Positions 43,126 through 51,774 of a stretch of DNA of 64,000 nucleotides are shown piece by piece. The notes beneath the pieces were generated by a model. The model ran no database searches. It was given only the letters and a program-made list of their open reading frames with translations, and was not told the DNA's origin. Position numbers and translations under genes: made by a program. The number at the start of each line of letters is the position of its first letter. Position 1 is the first letter of the stretch. This DNA is from Rhodococcoides trifolii (lineage in GTDB: Bacteria; Actinomycetota; Actinomycetes; Mycobacteriales; Mycobacteriaceae), in assembly GCF_014635345.1 (NCBI RefSeq), contig NZ_BMCU01000004.1, forward strand, positions 248,001-312,000, written 5' to 3'.

Positions 43126-44484
43126 ATGACCACTGTTTCCTTCACTGCATGTTCGACCGTCTCCGGAGCGGACCTGGACGTTCCCCTCGTCGACGGACGC
43201 TCGGTCCGCTACGCCAACTTCGACTACGCGGCCAGCGCTCCCGCGCTCGAGGCCGTCACCGACGCGGTGCGAAACCTGTTGCCCTACTACGCTTCCGTGC
43301 ATCGCGGCGCCGGATACGCCTCACGGGTCTCCACTCAGGCGTACGAGAACGCGCGCAACGCGGTGGGCGAGTTCGTGAATGCGCGTGACGCCGATGTCGT
43401 GGTGTTCACCCGCAACACCACCGATTCGCTGAACCTGTTGGCGCGGTGCGTACCCGGCGACACCGTGGTGCTCGACATCGAACACCACGCGACCCTCTTG
43501 CCGTGGCACGGGCGACGCGTGGTCTCCGCAGCCGACACGATCGACGAGACCTGCCAACGTCTGGTCGCCGAATTGTGGTCGAAACCCGCTGCGCTGCTTG
43601 CGGTCACGGGTGCGTCGAACGTCACCGGTGAGGTGTTGCCGCTCGCGCGTCTGGCCAGGATCGCACACGAATGCGGCGCGCGAATCTGCGTCGACGCGGC
43701 GCAGTTGGCTCCGCACCGCAGCATCGACATCGCCGACCTCGGTGTCGACTACGTCGCGTTCTCCGGACACAAGCTGTACGCGCCGTTCGGGGCGGGAGTG
43801 CTGGTGGGAAACCGGGATTGGCTCGACGCCGCGGACCCGTACCTGGCTGGCGGGGGCGCGGTGAGCAACGTGCGCGTCGACGAGACGGTGTGGGCGTGCG
43901 CGCCGGCACGTCACGAGGGCGGAACGCCGAACGTCCTCGGTGCGGTCGCGCTGGCGGCCGCGTGCACCGCGCTGGGAACGCTCGACTCGTCGGGACACGA
44001 AACCGCCCTGACCGAACTTCTGAAGGACGGACTCGCCGCCGTTCCCGGTGTGTCCTTCCTGCGCATCTTCGACGACGTCGAGGACTCCGTCGGCATCGTC
44101 TCCTTCACCGTCGACGGGTACGAGCCCGGGCACGTCGCGGCGTACCTCTCGGCCGAACACGGCATCGGGGTGCGGGACGGTCGGTTCTGCGCGCATCCGC
44201 TGCTCGCGAAGCTCGGTGTCCCCGACGGGGCGGTGCGGGCGAGCATCGGCCTCGGGACCTCCAGCGAGGACGTCGAACGGCTCGTGGGGGCGGTGTCTGC
44301 GCTGGTCGGCGGCGTATCGACGTGGAACTACGCCCGCACCGACGGGTATTGGAATCCGGTGCCGGACCCCCGGCCGCTCGGGACGTCCGTCGACGGCGGG
44401 GCCCTCTGCATCGGAGTGGAGCCTGCGGAACGACCAGGTCGTGTGTCGGAGTGGAGCCTGCGGAACGACCAGAAGGCACTGTGA
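43126..44484 (+). CDS. Class V aminotransferase/cysteine desulfurase-like PLP enzyme
   Basis: ATG at 43126; 452 residues. Class V features: YANFDYAASAPALEAV at residue 28, VFTRNTTDSLNLLARCV, DIEHHATLLPW, ICVDAAQLAPHR with the PLP aspartate, and the Schiff-base lysine in AFSGHKLYAPFGAGVL. This resembles SufS/CsdA, but there is no suf cluster nearby. SAM-IV control points to sulfur amino acid metabolism, either sulfur release from cysteine or a related lyase reaction. The last 25 residues are encoded by two dispersed repeats and are probably not native. Confidence 0.8.
   Translation: MTTVSFTACSTVSGADLDVPLVDGRSVRYANFDYAASAPALEAVTDAVRNLLPYYASVHRGAGYASRVSTQAYENARNAVGEFVNARDADVVVFTRNTTDSLNLLARCVPGDTVVLDIEHHATLLPWHGRRVVSAADTIDETCQRLVAELWSKPAALLAVTGASNVTGEVLPLARLARIAHECGARICVDAAQLAPHRSIDIADLGVDYVAFSGHKLYAPFGAGVLVGNRDWLDAADPYLAGGGAVSNVRVDETVWACAPARHEGGTPNVLGAVALAAACTALGTLDSSGHETALTELLKDGLAAVPGVSFLRIFDDVEDSVGIVSFTVDGYEPGHVAAYLSAEHGIGVRDGRFCAHPLLAKLGVPDGAVRASIGLGTSSEDVERLVGAVSALVGGVSTWNYARTDGYWNPVPDPRPLGTSVDGGALCIGVEPAERPGRVSEWSLRNDQKAL
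44411..44471 (+). repeat. Tandem pair of dispersed repeat GGAGTGGAGCCTGCGGAAC
   Basis: TCGGAGTGGAGCCTGCGGAA with CGACCA occurs at 44411-44436 and again at 44446-44471, a 35-bp period. Both lie in the last codons of the PLP enzyme. A third copy of the core is at 52060-52078 within the metalloprotease gene. Confidence 0.8.
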
Positions 44485-44527
44485 CGTACGACGCACTCTC
44501 CCGGCGTGGGGTCAGCAGGTGGTTAGC

Positions 44528-44611
44528 ATGAGCTACATGTTCGAGAGCACTCGATGGGCCCGTAGGCACGTCGATCTGTGCCGCGTCTCGTCCACCGCGT
44601 GTCATCCCTGA
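44528..44611 (+). CDS. Cysteine-containing leader peptide (27 residues)
   Basis: ATG at 44528, stop TGA at 44609. The peptide ends RRHVDLCRVSSTACHP, which matches the pattern of the actinobacterial putative leader peptides (R-x-H-V-D-L-x-R-V-S-S-A-x-C) found before sulfur-assimilation genes. In mycobacteria, cysteine-rich short reading frames sense Cys-tRNA supply and attenuate the downstream gene. It lies 49 bp before the next gene. Too short for ordinary gene calling; confidence comes from the motif. Confidence 0.75.
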   Translation: MSYMFESTRWARRHVDLCRVSSTACHP

Positions 44612-44660
44612 GGTTCGGCGTCGTTCACTGCACAGCCACTCAGCGCGAGAAGGACATCTG

Positions 44661-45140
44661 ATGACATCAGCACCCACCGTTTCGGTCGACGCGGTCGCTC
44701 TGACCGTGGACGCACCGAAGCTCGAGACCGTACGCATTCAGGCTTCGGACCTGTCCGAAGCGCAAGCACAGCGCACTCGACTGCGCCAGGCGTTCGCCGA
44801 AGCCGGTCACGACGTCGATCAGCTCTCCGTGGTTCTCGACGTCGACATGCACATCGCTGTCGACGCGCGAACTGCTCGCAAAGAGCTGGGTAGTGCGGTA
44901 TCGGTGCCTGCGCCGCGATCGCTTCTCTACGTCGGCACCGCGTCCGGCCTGGCCGGATTGATCGCGGACATCAAGGCAGCCGATGTCGCGGACGGGGTGA
45001 ACCTGCACCCGATTCTCGATCGTGGGGACGTCGTGGTTCGCGTCGTCGACGAGGTGCTGCCGTGGCTGGCGTCGCGGGGCGCCGTCGTCGACGACGACGC
45101 GGTGCGCGGACTCGCCGGATCTGCTCGGAAGGCGAGCTAG
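44661..45140 (+). CDS. Small protein resembling the C-terminus of LLM flavin monooxygenases
   Basis: ATG at 44661; 159 residues. The segment LYVGTASGLAGLIADIKAADVADGVNLHP followed by VVDEVLPWLASRGAVV matches the C-terminal end of luciferase-like (NtaA-type) monooxygenases, while the N-terminal flavin-binding barrel is missing. It may be an accessory or remnant of a sulfonate-type monooxygenase, fitting the sulfur leader peptide upstream. It converges on the YbaK gene with a 4-bp overlap. No firm function. Confidence 0.55.
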   Translation: MTSAPTVSVDAVALTVDAPKLETVRIQASDLSEAQAQRTRLRQAFAEAGHDVDQLSVVLDVDMHIAVDARTARKELGSAVSVPAPRSLLYVGTASGLAGLIADIKAADVADGVNLHPILDRGDVVVRVVDEVLPWLASRGAVVDDDAVRGLAGSARKAS

Positions 45141-45619
45141 CCCGCAGGCCCCATGTCCACCGCCAAACCCGCGGTGATGCGGAGAAGCTCGCTGTAGGTG
45201 GTGCGGAAGAGCGTGTTCGGGTGACCGGCCGCCGCCCAGAGTTCTTGGTACCGGCCGAGATCGGTGTCGACGAACGTCGGTAGATTCGTCGGGTGCCCCA
45301 CCGGCGCGATGCCCCCGATCGGTTGTCCGGTCGCGTGTTTGACGACGTCGAGCGGCGCGCGCACCAGCGTGCCCTCCAGGCGGGCTCCCGTTGCCGCGAG
45401 ATCGACGTTGTGCGCACCCGAGACCAACAGCAGCACGGGATCGTCGTCGAGCAGGAAGACCAGCGACTTCGTGATGGCACCGACCGGAACGCCCACGGCC
45501 GCAGCAGCTTCGGCGGCCGTGTGCGTCGGCTCGCTCTGCGTCACGATCACCCCGTGATGGCCGCGGGAGATCAGGACGTCCGCGACGTGTGCTGCGCCCG
45601 GGTGCGGGAGGCGAGGCAT
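45137..45619 (-). CDS. YbaK/EbsC family aminoacyl-tRNA deacylase-like protein
   Basis: ATG at 45619 gives 160 residues. The family pattern is seen in EPTHTAAEAAAAVGVPVGAITKSLVFLLDD, ATGARLEGTLVRA, and ATGQPIGGIAPVGHP followed by VDTDLGRYQELWAAAGHP. Such proteins hydrolyse wrongly charged tRNA, usually Cys-tRNA(Pro). The active-site lysine is Lys51 in ITKSLVF. Its start overlaps the allantoicase stop (TGATG), so it is read as the last gene of the purine breakdown operon. Confidence 0.85.
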   Translation of the reverse strand: MPRLPHPGAAHVADVLISRGHHGVIVTQSEPTHTAAEAAAAVGVPVGAITKSLVFLLDDDPVLLLVSGAHNVDLAATGARLEGTLVRAPLDVVKHATGQPIGGIAPVGHPTNLPTFVDTDLGRYQELWAAAGHPNTLFRTTYSELLRITAGLAVDMGPAG

Positions 45620-46614
45620 CACACGTCCCAGGACACTTTCACCGCGGCGCGCGCCTTCTCGGTCAACTGTCCGAACATGCGCAGCCGAGCCATGCCGCCG
45701 TCGGGAAAGATGTCCATCCGAATCTCGGTGACCGGGTCGGAATGCTCGAGAACGAAACGGTGTCGAGTGTCGGGCTGCAGGCGCGTCTTCGGCAGCAGAT
45801 CGAACCACTCGCCTTCACCGTGCCGTCCCTTCAAAGACGCTGCGCCGGGGGCGTTTCCGAGGAAGCAGGACGTGTCCAGTTCGGCCAGCGCGATGACGGA
45901 CTCACCTGCGAGCCGTACCTGCACCCAGTCGTTGGCGTCGTTGCGTCGGCGCGATGTTTCCCATCCCTCGCCCATCGACCGCGGCGGCCCGGGGAAGAGA
46001 AGGTTGTTCGGTGAGCTGTAGAACATGTTGGAGCAGGCGGTGACGTAACCGCCGTTCTCGAGCGAGGCGAGGTCGATGGGACCGGCGTCCAAGAACTTCG
46101 GGTCGGGTCGGCCGCGTCCGAGGACGCGCAGGCGCGCCACGCCGCCGTCGGGATAGATCGTGAGTTTGACGTGTGTCCACCGCCCGTCGGACGCCACCTT
46201 GAAGCGGTTCTCCGTGTCACCCTTGACGGGGCTGCGCGGCACGATGGTGACCCACTCGACGTCGGCGCGCAGTTCGTCGGTACTCGGAAACCCGTTCACC
46301 GCAGCAGCTTCGACCGAAATCTCGGGCGGGTAGTTTCCGGTGAACCATCCGGTGTCGACCACGACGGCCTCCACGACGCCGGGCGCTCCGAGCCGAACGA
46401 TGGCCTCGTCGTAACCGGGCTCGCGACGCCGTCTGGTCTCCCACCCGTCGTAGATCTGGCCCTTGTGGCCGAACGTGGCGGTTTGGTAGACGGCCTTGCC
46501 GGGGCGGACGAGATTCTCCTTTTCCGCGAACGTCTCGTCGTTGGCCCAGACGACAGCTCCACCGAGTGTGCGTACGGCGAGGTCGGGCAGGGGCAGCGGG
46601 AAGGTCGACGTCAT
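45619..46614 (-). CDS. alc: Allantoicase
   Basis: 331 residues from ATG at 46614. The family's duplicated jelly-roll domains are seen, each with a G-W-E-T-x-R-R motif: YDGWETRRRREPG near 56 and GEGWETSRRRNDANDWVQVRLA near 215. TGWFTGNYPPEISVEA and SCFLGNAPGAASLKG are the paired signature. It hydrolyses allantoate to ureidoglycolate and urea. It lies 10 bp after the OHCU decarboxylase gene in the same direction. Confidence 0.95.
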   Translation of the reverse strand: MTSTFPLPLPDLAVRTLGGAVVWANDETFAEKENLVRPGKAVYQTATFGHKGQIYDGWETRRRREPGYDEAIVRLGAPGVVEAVVVDTGWFTGNYPPEISVEAAAVNGFPSTDELRADVEWVTIVPRSPVKGDTENRFKVASDGRWTHVKLTIYPDGGVARLRVLGRGRPDPKFLDAGPIDLASLENGGYVTACSNMFYSSPNNLLFPGPPRSMGEGWETSRRRNDANDWVQVRLAGESVIALAELDTSCFLGNAPGAASLKGRHGEGEWFDLLPKTRLQPDTRHRFVLEHSDPVTEIRMDIFPDGGMARLRMFGQLTEKARAAVKVSWDV

Positions 46615-46624
46615 GAGGAGCAGG

Positions 46625-47143
46625 CTAATACAGCGGGTAGCCCTCTTCCGGTCCGAGCATCCGCTCGAGCCTGATGTGGTTGATCTTGGCGAGCTCGTTG
46701 CGCATCACCTTGCGCTCGGTGTCGCGGTCGTTGTGCATCCGGCCCGTGATCTCGGCGGTGAGGGCGGGGGCGGTTCGGCCGGCCGGTACACACAGCAGCC
46801 GGAACCCGAAGAGCTCTTGGTACGACGCGCAGGCGGACCGCAACATCTCCTGCTCGTCCTCGCTGACCACGACCGCGCACTGTTCCTGCGCCGACCGGAA
46901 CCGGTTCAGGCGGCTGCAGATCGGTGGATGGCCGGTGAGCGCCTCGTCGATGTCGGCCTCGGACAGCTCCCCGAGCTCGGTGTCGGCAGCGCGGAACAGA
47001 TCGTCGTACGACGCGTACGGCCGCCGGTCGACGATCGTGGACGCCCAGGTGACCGAGGGGCAACATTCGAACAGTGCGTGCACGGCCTGGCGATGATTCA
47101 TCGTGTTGAATCGCTCCAGACCGATTCCTTGATGCATCAACAT
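46625..47143 (-). CDS. uraD: OHCU decarboxylase
   Basis: ATG at 47143, with an equally good ATG at 47137; 172 residues. The opening GLERFN and ALFECCPSVTWAS, then HPPIC near 72 (the catalytic His-Pro), FGFRLLCVPAGRTA and NDRDTERKVMRNELAKINHIRLERM are the family signature. It converts 2-oxo-4-hydroxy-4-carboxy-5-ureidoimidazoline to S-allantoin in urate breakdown. First gene of uraD-alc-ybaK; urate oxidase and HIU hydrolase genes are not in the window. Confidence 0.93.
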   Translation of the reverse strand: MLMHQGIGLERFNTMNHRQAVHALFECCPSVTWASTIVDRRPYASYDDLFRAADTELGELSEADIDEALTGHPPICSRLNRFRSAQEQCAVVVSEDEQEMLRSACASYQELFGFRLLCVPAGRTAPALTAEITGRMHNDRDTERKVMRNELAKINHIRLERMLGPEEGYPLY

Positions 47144-47240
47144 GACACCAACTATGTGTCGGTTTCCACGCCCGAGCCAGGGCCGAGCAGGAACTTTGCA
47201 CAGCCTTAACGCGCCGTAACACGACGTACCGGCGGTTGGT

Positions 47241-47246
47241 TAATGT
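47241..47246 (+). promoter_or_regulatory. Candidate -10 box of a leaderless crotonase transcript
   Basis: TAATGT ends 6 nt before the ATG at 47253 and there is no Shine-Dalgarno between them, fitting a transcript that starts at the initiation codon. Confidence 0.4.
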
Positions 47247-47252
47247 ACGACC

Positions 47253-48077
47253 ATGACCACCTCATGGACCGCGTTCACCGTCGAGCAGGCCGATCACGTC
47301 GCCACCGTCAACCTCGTCGGACCCGGCAAGGGCAACGCGATGGGCCCCGACTTCTGGCGCGAACTGCCGCTGCTGTTCGGCGAACTCGACGCCGATCCGC
47401 AGGTGCGGGCAATCGTGCTGGTCGGGTCGGGCAAGAACTTCTCCTACGGCTTGGACCTGCCGGCCATGGCAGGCGACTTCGCCCCGCTGATGGGCGACCG
47501 CGCGCTGGCCGAACCTCGTACGACCTTCCACGCCATGGTCAAGCGTCTGCAGGCGGCCATCACCGCTGTCGCGGACTGCCGCAAACCAGTCGTCACCGCC
47601 GTGCAGGGGTGGTGCATCGGTGGCGGCGTCGATCTCATCTCTGCGGCCGACATTCGCTACGCCAGCGCGGATGCCAAGTTCAGCGTCCGAGAGGTGAAGG
47701 TCGCGATGGTGGCCGACGTGGGGTCGTTCGCGAGGTTGCCGCGCATCATCTCCGACGGCCATCTGCGCGAACTCGCACTGACGGGCAAGGACATCGACGC
47801 GGCGCGTGCCGAGAAGATCGGCCTCGTCAACGAGGTGTTCGACGACGTCGAGGGAGCCGTCGCGGCGGCGCAGCGGACGGCGGCCGAGATCGCGGCCAAC
47901 CCGCCCCTCGTCGTGCAGGGCGTCAAGGACGTCCTGGACCACAGTCGCAGTGCGGCCGTGGACGATTCGCTTCGGTACGTCGCTGCCTGGAACGCCGCCT
48001 TCCTGCCGTCCGAGGACCTCCAGGAGGCCATCGCGTCGGTCTTCGAGAAGCGGCCGCCGCAGTTCCGGGGTCGCTAG
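47253..48077 (+). CDS. Enoyl-CoA hydratase/isomerase (crotonase) family
   Basis: 274 residues. Crotonase motifs: VLVGSGKNFSYGLDLPAMAG as oxyanion-hole loop near 55, KPVVTAVQGWCIGGGVDLISAADIRYAS near 110, and KVAMVADVGSFARLPRIISDGH near 150. The catalytic acidic residues resemble dienoyl-CoA isomerases (an Asp at the second position) more than classical hydratases. It likely acts in beta-oxidation of unsaturated acyl-CoA. Transcribed divergently from the purine operon. Confidence 0.85.
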   Translation: MTTSWTAFTVEQADHVATVNLVGPGKGNAMGPDFWRELPLLFGELDADPQVRAIVLVGSGKNFSYGLDLPAMAGDFAPLMGDRALAEPRTTFHAMVKRLQAAITAVADCRKPVVTAVQGWCIGGGVDLISAADIRYASADAKFSVREVKVAMVADVGSFARLPRIISDGHLRELALTGKDIDAARAEKIGLVNEVFDDVEGAVAAAQRTAAEIAANPPLVVQGVKDVLDHSRSAAVDDSLRYVAAWNAAFLPSEDLQEAIASVFEKRPPQFRGR

Positions 48078-48122
48078 ACTCGAACACGCACGACTCGGTC
48101 GGGCCGAGCAAAGGATTCTCTC

Positions 48123-49178
48123 GTGGCCGGGCACAGACAGATACGGCTGGGCGCCAACGAGCGCTCTACCCGCAACGCCATCGCGGCGATGACGGTGTGC
48201 TTCGGCGTCGTGTCGGTGTTCATCGTCCTGTCGGACGAAGGGCCGCGATCGTCGGTCAGCACCGTCGTCGCCCTGTTCATTGCGGGTTCGACTGTGCCCG
48301 TTGCGATCTGGTGGTACCTCCGCGGGCGACTGCGCACGCTGATGAGCCCGTGGTTCGTCGTCTACGCCGACGCCGGAGTGACGATCAACTCCGTGCTGTT
48401 CGACAGCCGCGACCTTGCGTTCTTCGCCACCAACCTCTTCGCCGTCATCGGTTATTTCGCATCGTTCTTCGTCGGCCGGACCGCGACGCGGCTGCACCTG
48501 TGTCTGGTCGTCGCGGTGACGGCATACATCGCGTGGTCCGCACTCGAGACCGGACAAATCGACGGATGGTCGGTGGCCTCCCGTGTCGCCATCGGTCTGC
48601 TGGTCAACGTCGGCGGCCTGGCGTTCGTGTCGAACTTCAACCTCGAGGTCCGGGCGGTGATGCGTACCCAGGAAGACCTGGTCCACACCGACCCACTGAC
48701 GGGGCTGCTGAACAGGCGCGGGTTCGAACGAGACGTCGACCGCTTGGTCGAACGTGTCGAGAACGGCGAGGAGGCGGACGGAATAGCCGTGCTGTCGATC
48801 GACATCGACAGCTTCAAAGCGGTCAACGACAGTCACGGTCACGCCGCAGGTGACGAGGTGATCAGACTCGTGGCCGCTCGGCTGTCCGCGTCACTGGGTG
48901 AGCACGCGTCCATCGCACGCAGCGGCGGCGAGGAGTTCACGGCCGCCGTGCACGCGGCCGACTCGACCGACATGCACGAACTGGGAGAGCGGGTACGAGC
49001 GGCGGTCAGCCGCGAGACGGACGTGATTCCGGTGACGGTCAGCGTGGGTGTGACGCCACTGGACCGCAGCCGCCCGGAGCCGCTGATGTCAGCGCTGCGC
49101 ACGGCCGATTCGGCCATGTATCGGGCCAAACGGGCCGGCGGCGACCGTATTCACACCGCGGACAGCGGCGCGATCTGA
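48123..49178 (+). CDS. Membrane diguanylate cyclase (GGDEF)
   Basis: GTG at 48123; 351 residues. About six hydrophobic helices fill residues 20-180. The GGDEF domain follows (about 190-345): HTDPLTGLLNRRGFERDV, IDIDSFKAVNDSHGHAAGDEVI, and the active-site motif SGGEEF near 268, which is a competent GGEEF variant. An inhibitory RxxD site is not obvious. It makes cyclic di-GMP from two GTP. It converges on a PAS protein gene 1 bp away. Confidence 0.9.
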   Translation: MAGHRQIRLGANERSTRNAIAAMTVCFGVVSVFIVLSDEGPRSSVSTVVALFIAGSTVPVAIWWYLRGRLRTLMSPWFVVYADAGVTINSVLFDSRDLAFFATNLFAVIGYFASFFVGRTATRLHLCLVVAVTAYIAWSALETGQIDGWSVASRVAIGLLVNVGGLAFVSNFNLEVRAVMRTQEDLVHTDPLTGLLNRRGFERDVDRLVERVENGEEADGIAVLSIDIDSFKAVNDSHGHAAGDEVIRLVAARLSASLGEHASIARSGGEEFTAAVHAADSTDMHELGERVRAAVSRETDVIPVTVSVGVTPLDRSRPEPLMSALRTADSAMYRAKRAGGDRIHTADSGAI

Positions 49179-49179
49179 A

Positions 49180-49635
49180 TCAGCGGAACGCGCTCTTCGG
49201 GTCGTTCCACAATTGGTCGGTGAAGTCCTCGAGGACCACGAGCACGACCTGATCCTCGGCCCGTCGAAGGATCGACTTGCTGGCACGGACCTGAAGGATG
49301 TCGCCCTTCGCGTCGGACATCCGCCACAACGAATCGGCGCGCGTGGCGACCGTCGTCAAGAACGTCTCGGCGATGTTCACACCGAGCCCTTCGCGCGCCG
49401 GGAAGATGTCGTGCAGGTGCATGAGCTGGTCCGACGGGGGTTCGTCGGGGTCGATCCCCATGAGTTCGCGAAAAGACTCGTTGGCGAACACCACGGTGCC
49501 GGCCGGATCCACCGCGAGCACGGGCACCGGAATCCGGTCGAGGACCACGGTGACCGGCAGCTCCGGAAACTGGTTCGGATCGGAAATGGCTCGAGACGCC
49601 GGATCCCTACGATCGCCGCCGCCGGATTCGCTCAT
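49180..49635 (-). CDS. PAS domain protein
   Basis: ATG at 49635 follows GGAG with 6 nt spacing; 151 residues. A single PAS domain covers about 20-140: VLDRIPVPVLAVDPAGTVVFANESFRELMGI is the N-terminal cap and first strands, and VVLVVLEDFTDQLW the last strand. No output domain is fused, so it is a stand-alone sensor or an adaptor. The neighbouring diguanylate cyclase is a possible partner, though on the other strand. Confidence 0.8.
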   Translation of the reverse strand: MSESGGGDRRDPASRAISDPNQFPELPVTVVLDRIPVPVLAVDPAGTVVFANESFRELMGIDPDEPPSDQLMHLHDIFPAREGLGVNIAETFLTTVATRADSLWRMSDAKGDILQVRASKSILRRAEDQVVLVVLEDFTDQLWNDPKSAFR

Positions 49636-49731
49636 CGAAATCTCCAAACCATTCTTTCGACCAACACTGCTCTGACCAATACGGTTGTACCGGATGCTAG
49701 CAGCGCCCGAGGGCTGAAGCCGGGGAGAGCG

Positions 49732-50220
49732 TCAGTGCCCGCTGTTCGCGAGTCTTTCGATCGACGCGGTGATCTCGGCCTCGGCCTCGCTTCGGCCCAC
49801 CCAATCGGCGCCCGTGACGTGTTTGTTGGGCTCGAGGTCCTTGTAGTGCACGAAAAAGTGCTTGATCGCGTCGAGTTCGAATGCGGACACGTCGCCCAGG
49901 TCTTGGATGTGATCCCAGCGCGGATCGCCGGCCGGGACGCACAGCACCTTGTCGTCGCCGCCGGCCTCGTCGACCATCTTGAACATCGCGACGGCGCGGG
50001 CCTCGACCAGAACACCGGGATACACGGACTCGGGGAGCAGAACGAACGCGTCCAGCGGATCCCCGTCCTCGCCGAGGGTGCCCTCGATGAAGCCGTAGTC
50101 GGCGGGGTAGCCCATGGCCGTGTAGAGGTATCGGTCGAGGCGCAGGCGTCCGCTCTCGTGATCGACCTCGTACTTGTTGCGCTGGCCCTTGGGGATCTCG
50201 ATGGTCACATCGAACTGCAC
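49732..50220 (-). CDS. ppa: Inorganic pyrophosphatase
   Basis: GTG at 50220 with AAGGA upstream; 162 residues, normal for family I enzymes of actinobacteria. The start [20 protein letters not shown], then [24 protein letters not shown] holds the metal-binding acidic cluster, and [15 protein letters not shown] is the C-terminal signature. It hydrolyses pyrophosphate. Divergent from dacB, as in mycobacteria. Confidence 0.96.
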   Translation of the reverse strand: MQFDVTIEIPKGQRNKYEVDHESGRLRLDRYLYTAMGYPADYGFIEGTLGEDGDPLDAFVLLPESVYPGVLVEARAVAMFKMVDEAGGDDKVLCVPAGDPRWDHIQDLGDVSAFELDAIKHFFVHYKDLEPNKHVTGADWVGRSEAEAEITASIERLANSGH

Positions 50221-50349
50221 GTGAGGTGTCCTTTGCTCTACGGCTGACGGTGGCTCGACTCGAAACAGTAGCGGGTCGGCGCGCATACACCCGTGGACGG
50301 ACCCCGCAGATAGAGTTCACCGAACCGTGTCGACAGCCAAGGAGTGTGA

Positions 50350-51753
50350 GTGAAGCGATCCGGCGGAACGCTGTCGTCCCGGACTCAGGTGATCGGCCTC
50401 GCTGTCATCGTCGTTGCGGTCGTCTTCGCCCTGACGCTCCTGCTCCTCAACCTCCCGTTCGGCTCCGAGACGTCGGACGAGCAAGCCGCAATTTCGCCGG
50501 AACCGTCGGCGATCACCGCGACACCGCAGGTCGCGCCGCTTCCCGACGACGCCCCGATACCGACCAACTCGGGTCTGTCGGCGGTGTTGGCGGGTCCGCT
50601 GGCCAACCCGGACCTCGGTCGATTCACCGGCATCGTGCACGACGCCAAGACCGGCGACGTCCTGTGGTCGAGCAACGAGAACTCGCCCATGACGCCCGCG
50701 TCGACCACCAAGGTGCTCACCGCCGCCGCCGCCATGATCGCGCTGCCCGACGACCACCGCGTGGAAACTCGCGTTGTCAAGGGTCAACAGGACGGGCAGA
50801 TCGTCGTCATCGCCGGCGGCGACACCACGCTCACCGCGCAACCCGTCGGCGCACCGGTGTTCTACGCGGGCGGCGCGCGCATCGACGACATCGCCGAGCA
50901 GGTACGCCGATCCGGGGTACCCGTGAACAGCATCGTCGTCGACACGAGCATCTACTCCGGTGATCTGCTGGCGAAGGGGTGGTTCCCGGCCGACATCTCC
51001 GGCGGCAGTCTGGCGCCGATGGAACCACTGATGCTCGACGGTGCGCGCTCGAACCCACTGGTCGACGAGTCGCCGCGCAGCACGACGCCGGCGCTCGACG
51101 TCGGACGGGCGATCGCCTCCGCACTCGGTGTCGATCCAGCGGCGGTGAGCTCGGGGACGGCGCCGCAGGGAGCCGATCAGCTCGCGAGTGTGCAGTCCGC
51201 GCCGTTGCGGCAACGACTGGGCCAGATGATGGGGCTGTCGGACAATCTTCTCGCCGAGTCGGTCGGGCGCGAGATCGCGCTGGAGGAAGGCAAGCCGGCG
51301 TCGTTCACCGGCGCGGTCGACGCGGTGATCTCCACGCTGACGACGGCCGGGTTCAACGTCAACGGGGTCTCGCAGCAGGACGTGAGCGGTCTGTCCGTCG
51401 ACAACGTCATTCCGGCCCGAGTGCTCGGCGACGTGGTCACCGCAGCGGCGACCGATTCCGACGCGTCCTCCGAGCGCAACGTCGAGCTGCGGCCCATGCT
51501 CGACTACCTTCCCGTCGCCGGCGCCACGGGAACGCTGGCGGACCGCTACGCGTCGGGGGACCGCACCGCCGCGGGGTGGTTGCGTGCGAAGACCGGAACC
51601 TTGTCGACGGCCAGTGCGTTGGCGGGATACGTGGTCGATGCGAGCGGACGGGTACTCACCTTCGCGCTCATGTCCAACGACAGACCGCCAGAAGTCGGCC
51701 GACCGGCGCTCGATGCCGTGGCGTCGGCGTTGCGGTCGTGCGGATGCACGTAG
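50350..51753 (+). CDS. dacB: D-alanyl-D-alanine carboxypeptidase/endopeptidase (PBP4 type)
   Basis: GTG at 50350; 467 residues. A single N-terminal membrane helix (about 14-36) anchors it outside. The penicillin-binding triad is Ser118-x-x-Lys121 in ASTTK, SDN in GLSDNLLAE near 297, and KTG in AKTGTLSTASALAG near 417. PBP4-type enzymes trim peptidoglycan cross-links. Homologous in context to M. tuberculosis Rv3627c, with the same neighbours on both sides. Confidence 0.93.
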   Translation: MKRSGGTLSSRTQVIGLAVIVVAVVFALTLLLLNLPFGSETSDEQAAISPEPSAITATPQVAPLPDDAPIPTNSGLSAVLAGPLANPDLGRFTGIVHDAKTGDVLWSSNENSPMTPASTTKVLTAAAAMIALPDDHRVETRVVKGQQDGQIVVIAGGDTTLTAQPVGAPVFYAGGARIDDIAEQVRRSGVPVNSIVVDTSIYSGDLLAKGWFPADISGGSLAPMEPLMLDGARSNPLVDESPRSTTPALDVGRAIASALGVDPAAVSSGTAPQGADQLASVQSAPLRQRLGQMMGLSDNLLAESVGREIALEEGKPASFTGAVDAVISTLTTAGFNVNGVSQQDVSGLSVDNVIPARVLGDVVTAAATDSDASSERNVELRPMLDYLPVAGATGTLADRYASGDRTAAGWLRAKTGTLSTASALAGYVVDASGRVLTFALMSNDRPPEVGRPALDAVASALRSCGCT

Positions 51754-51774
51754 TGGCTATGAAGGGCGGTTCGG

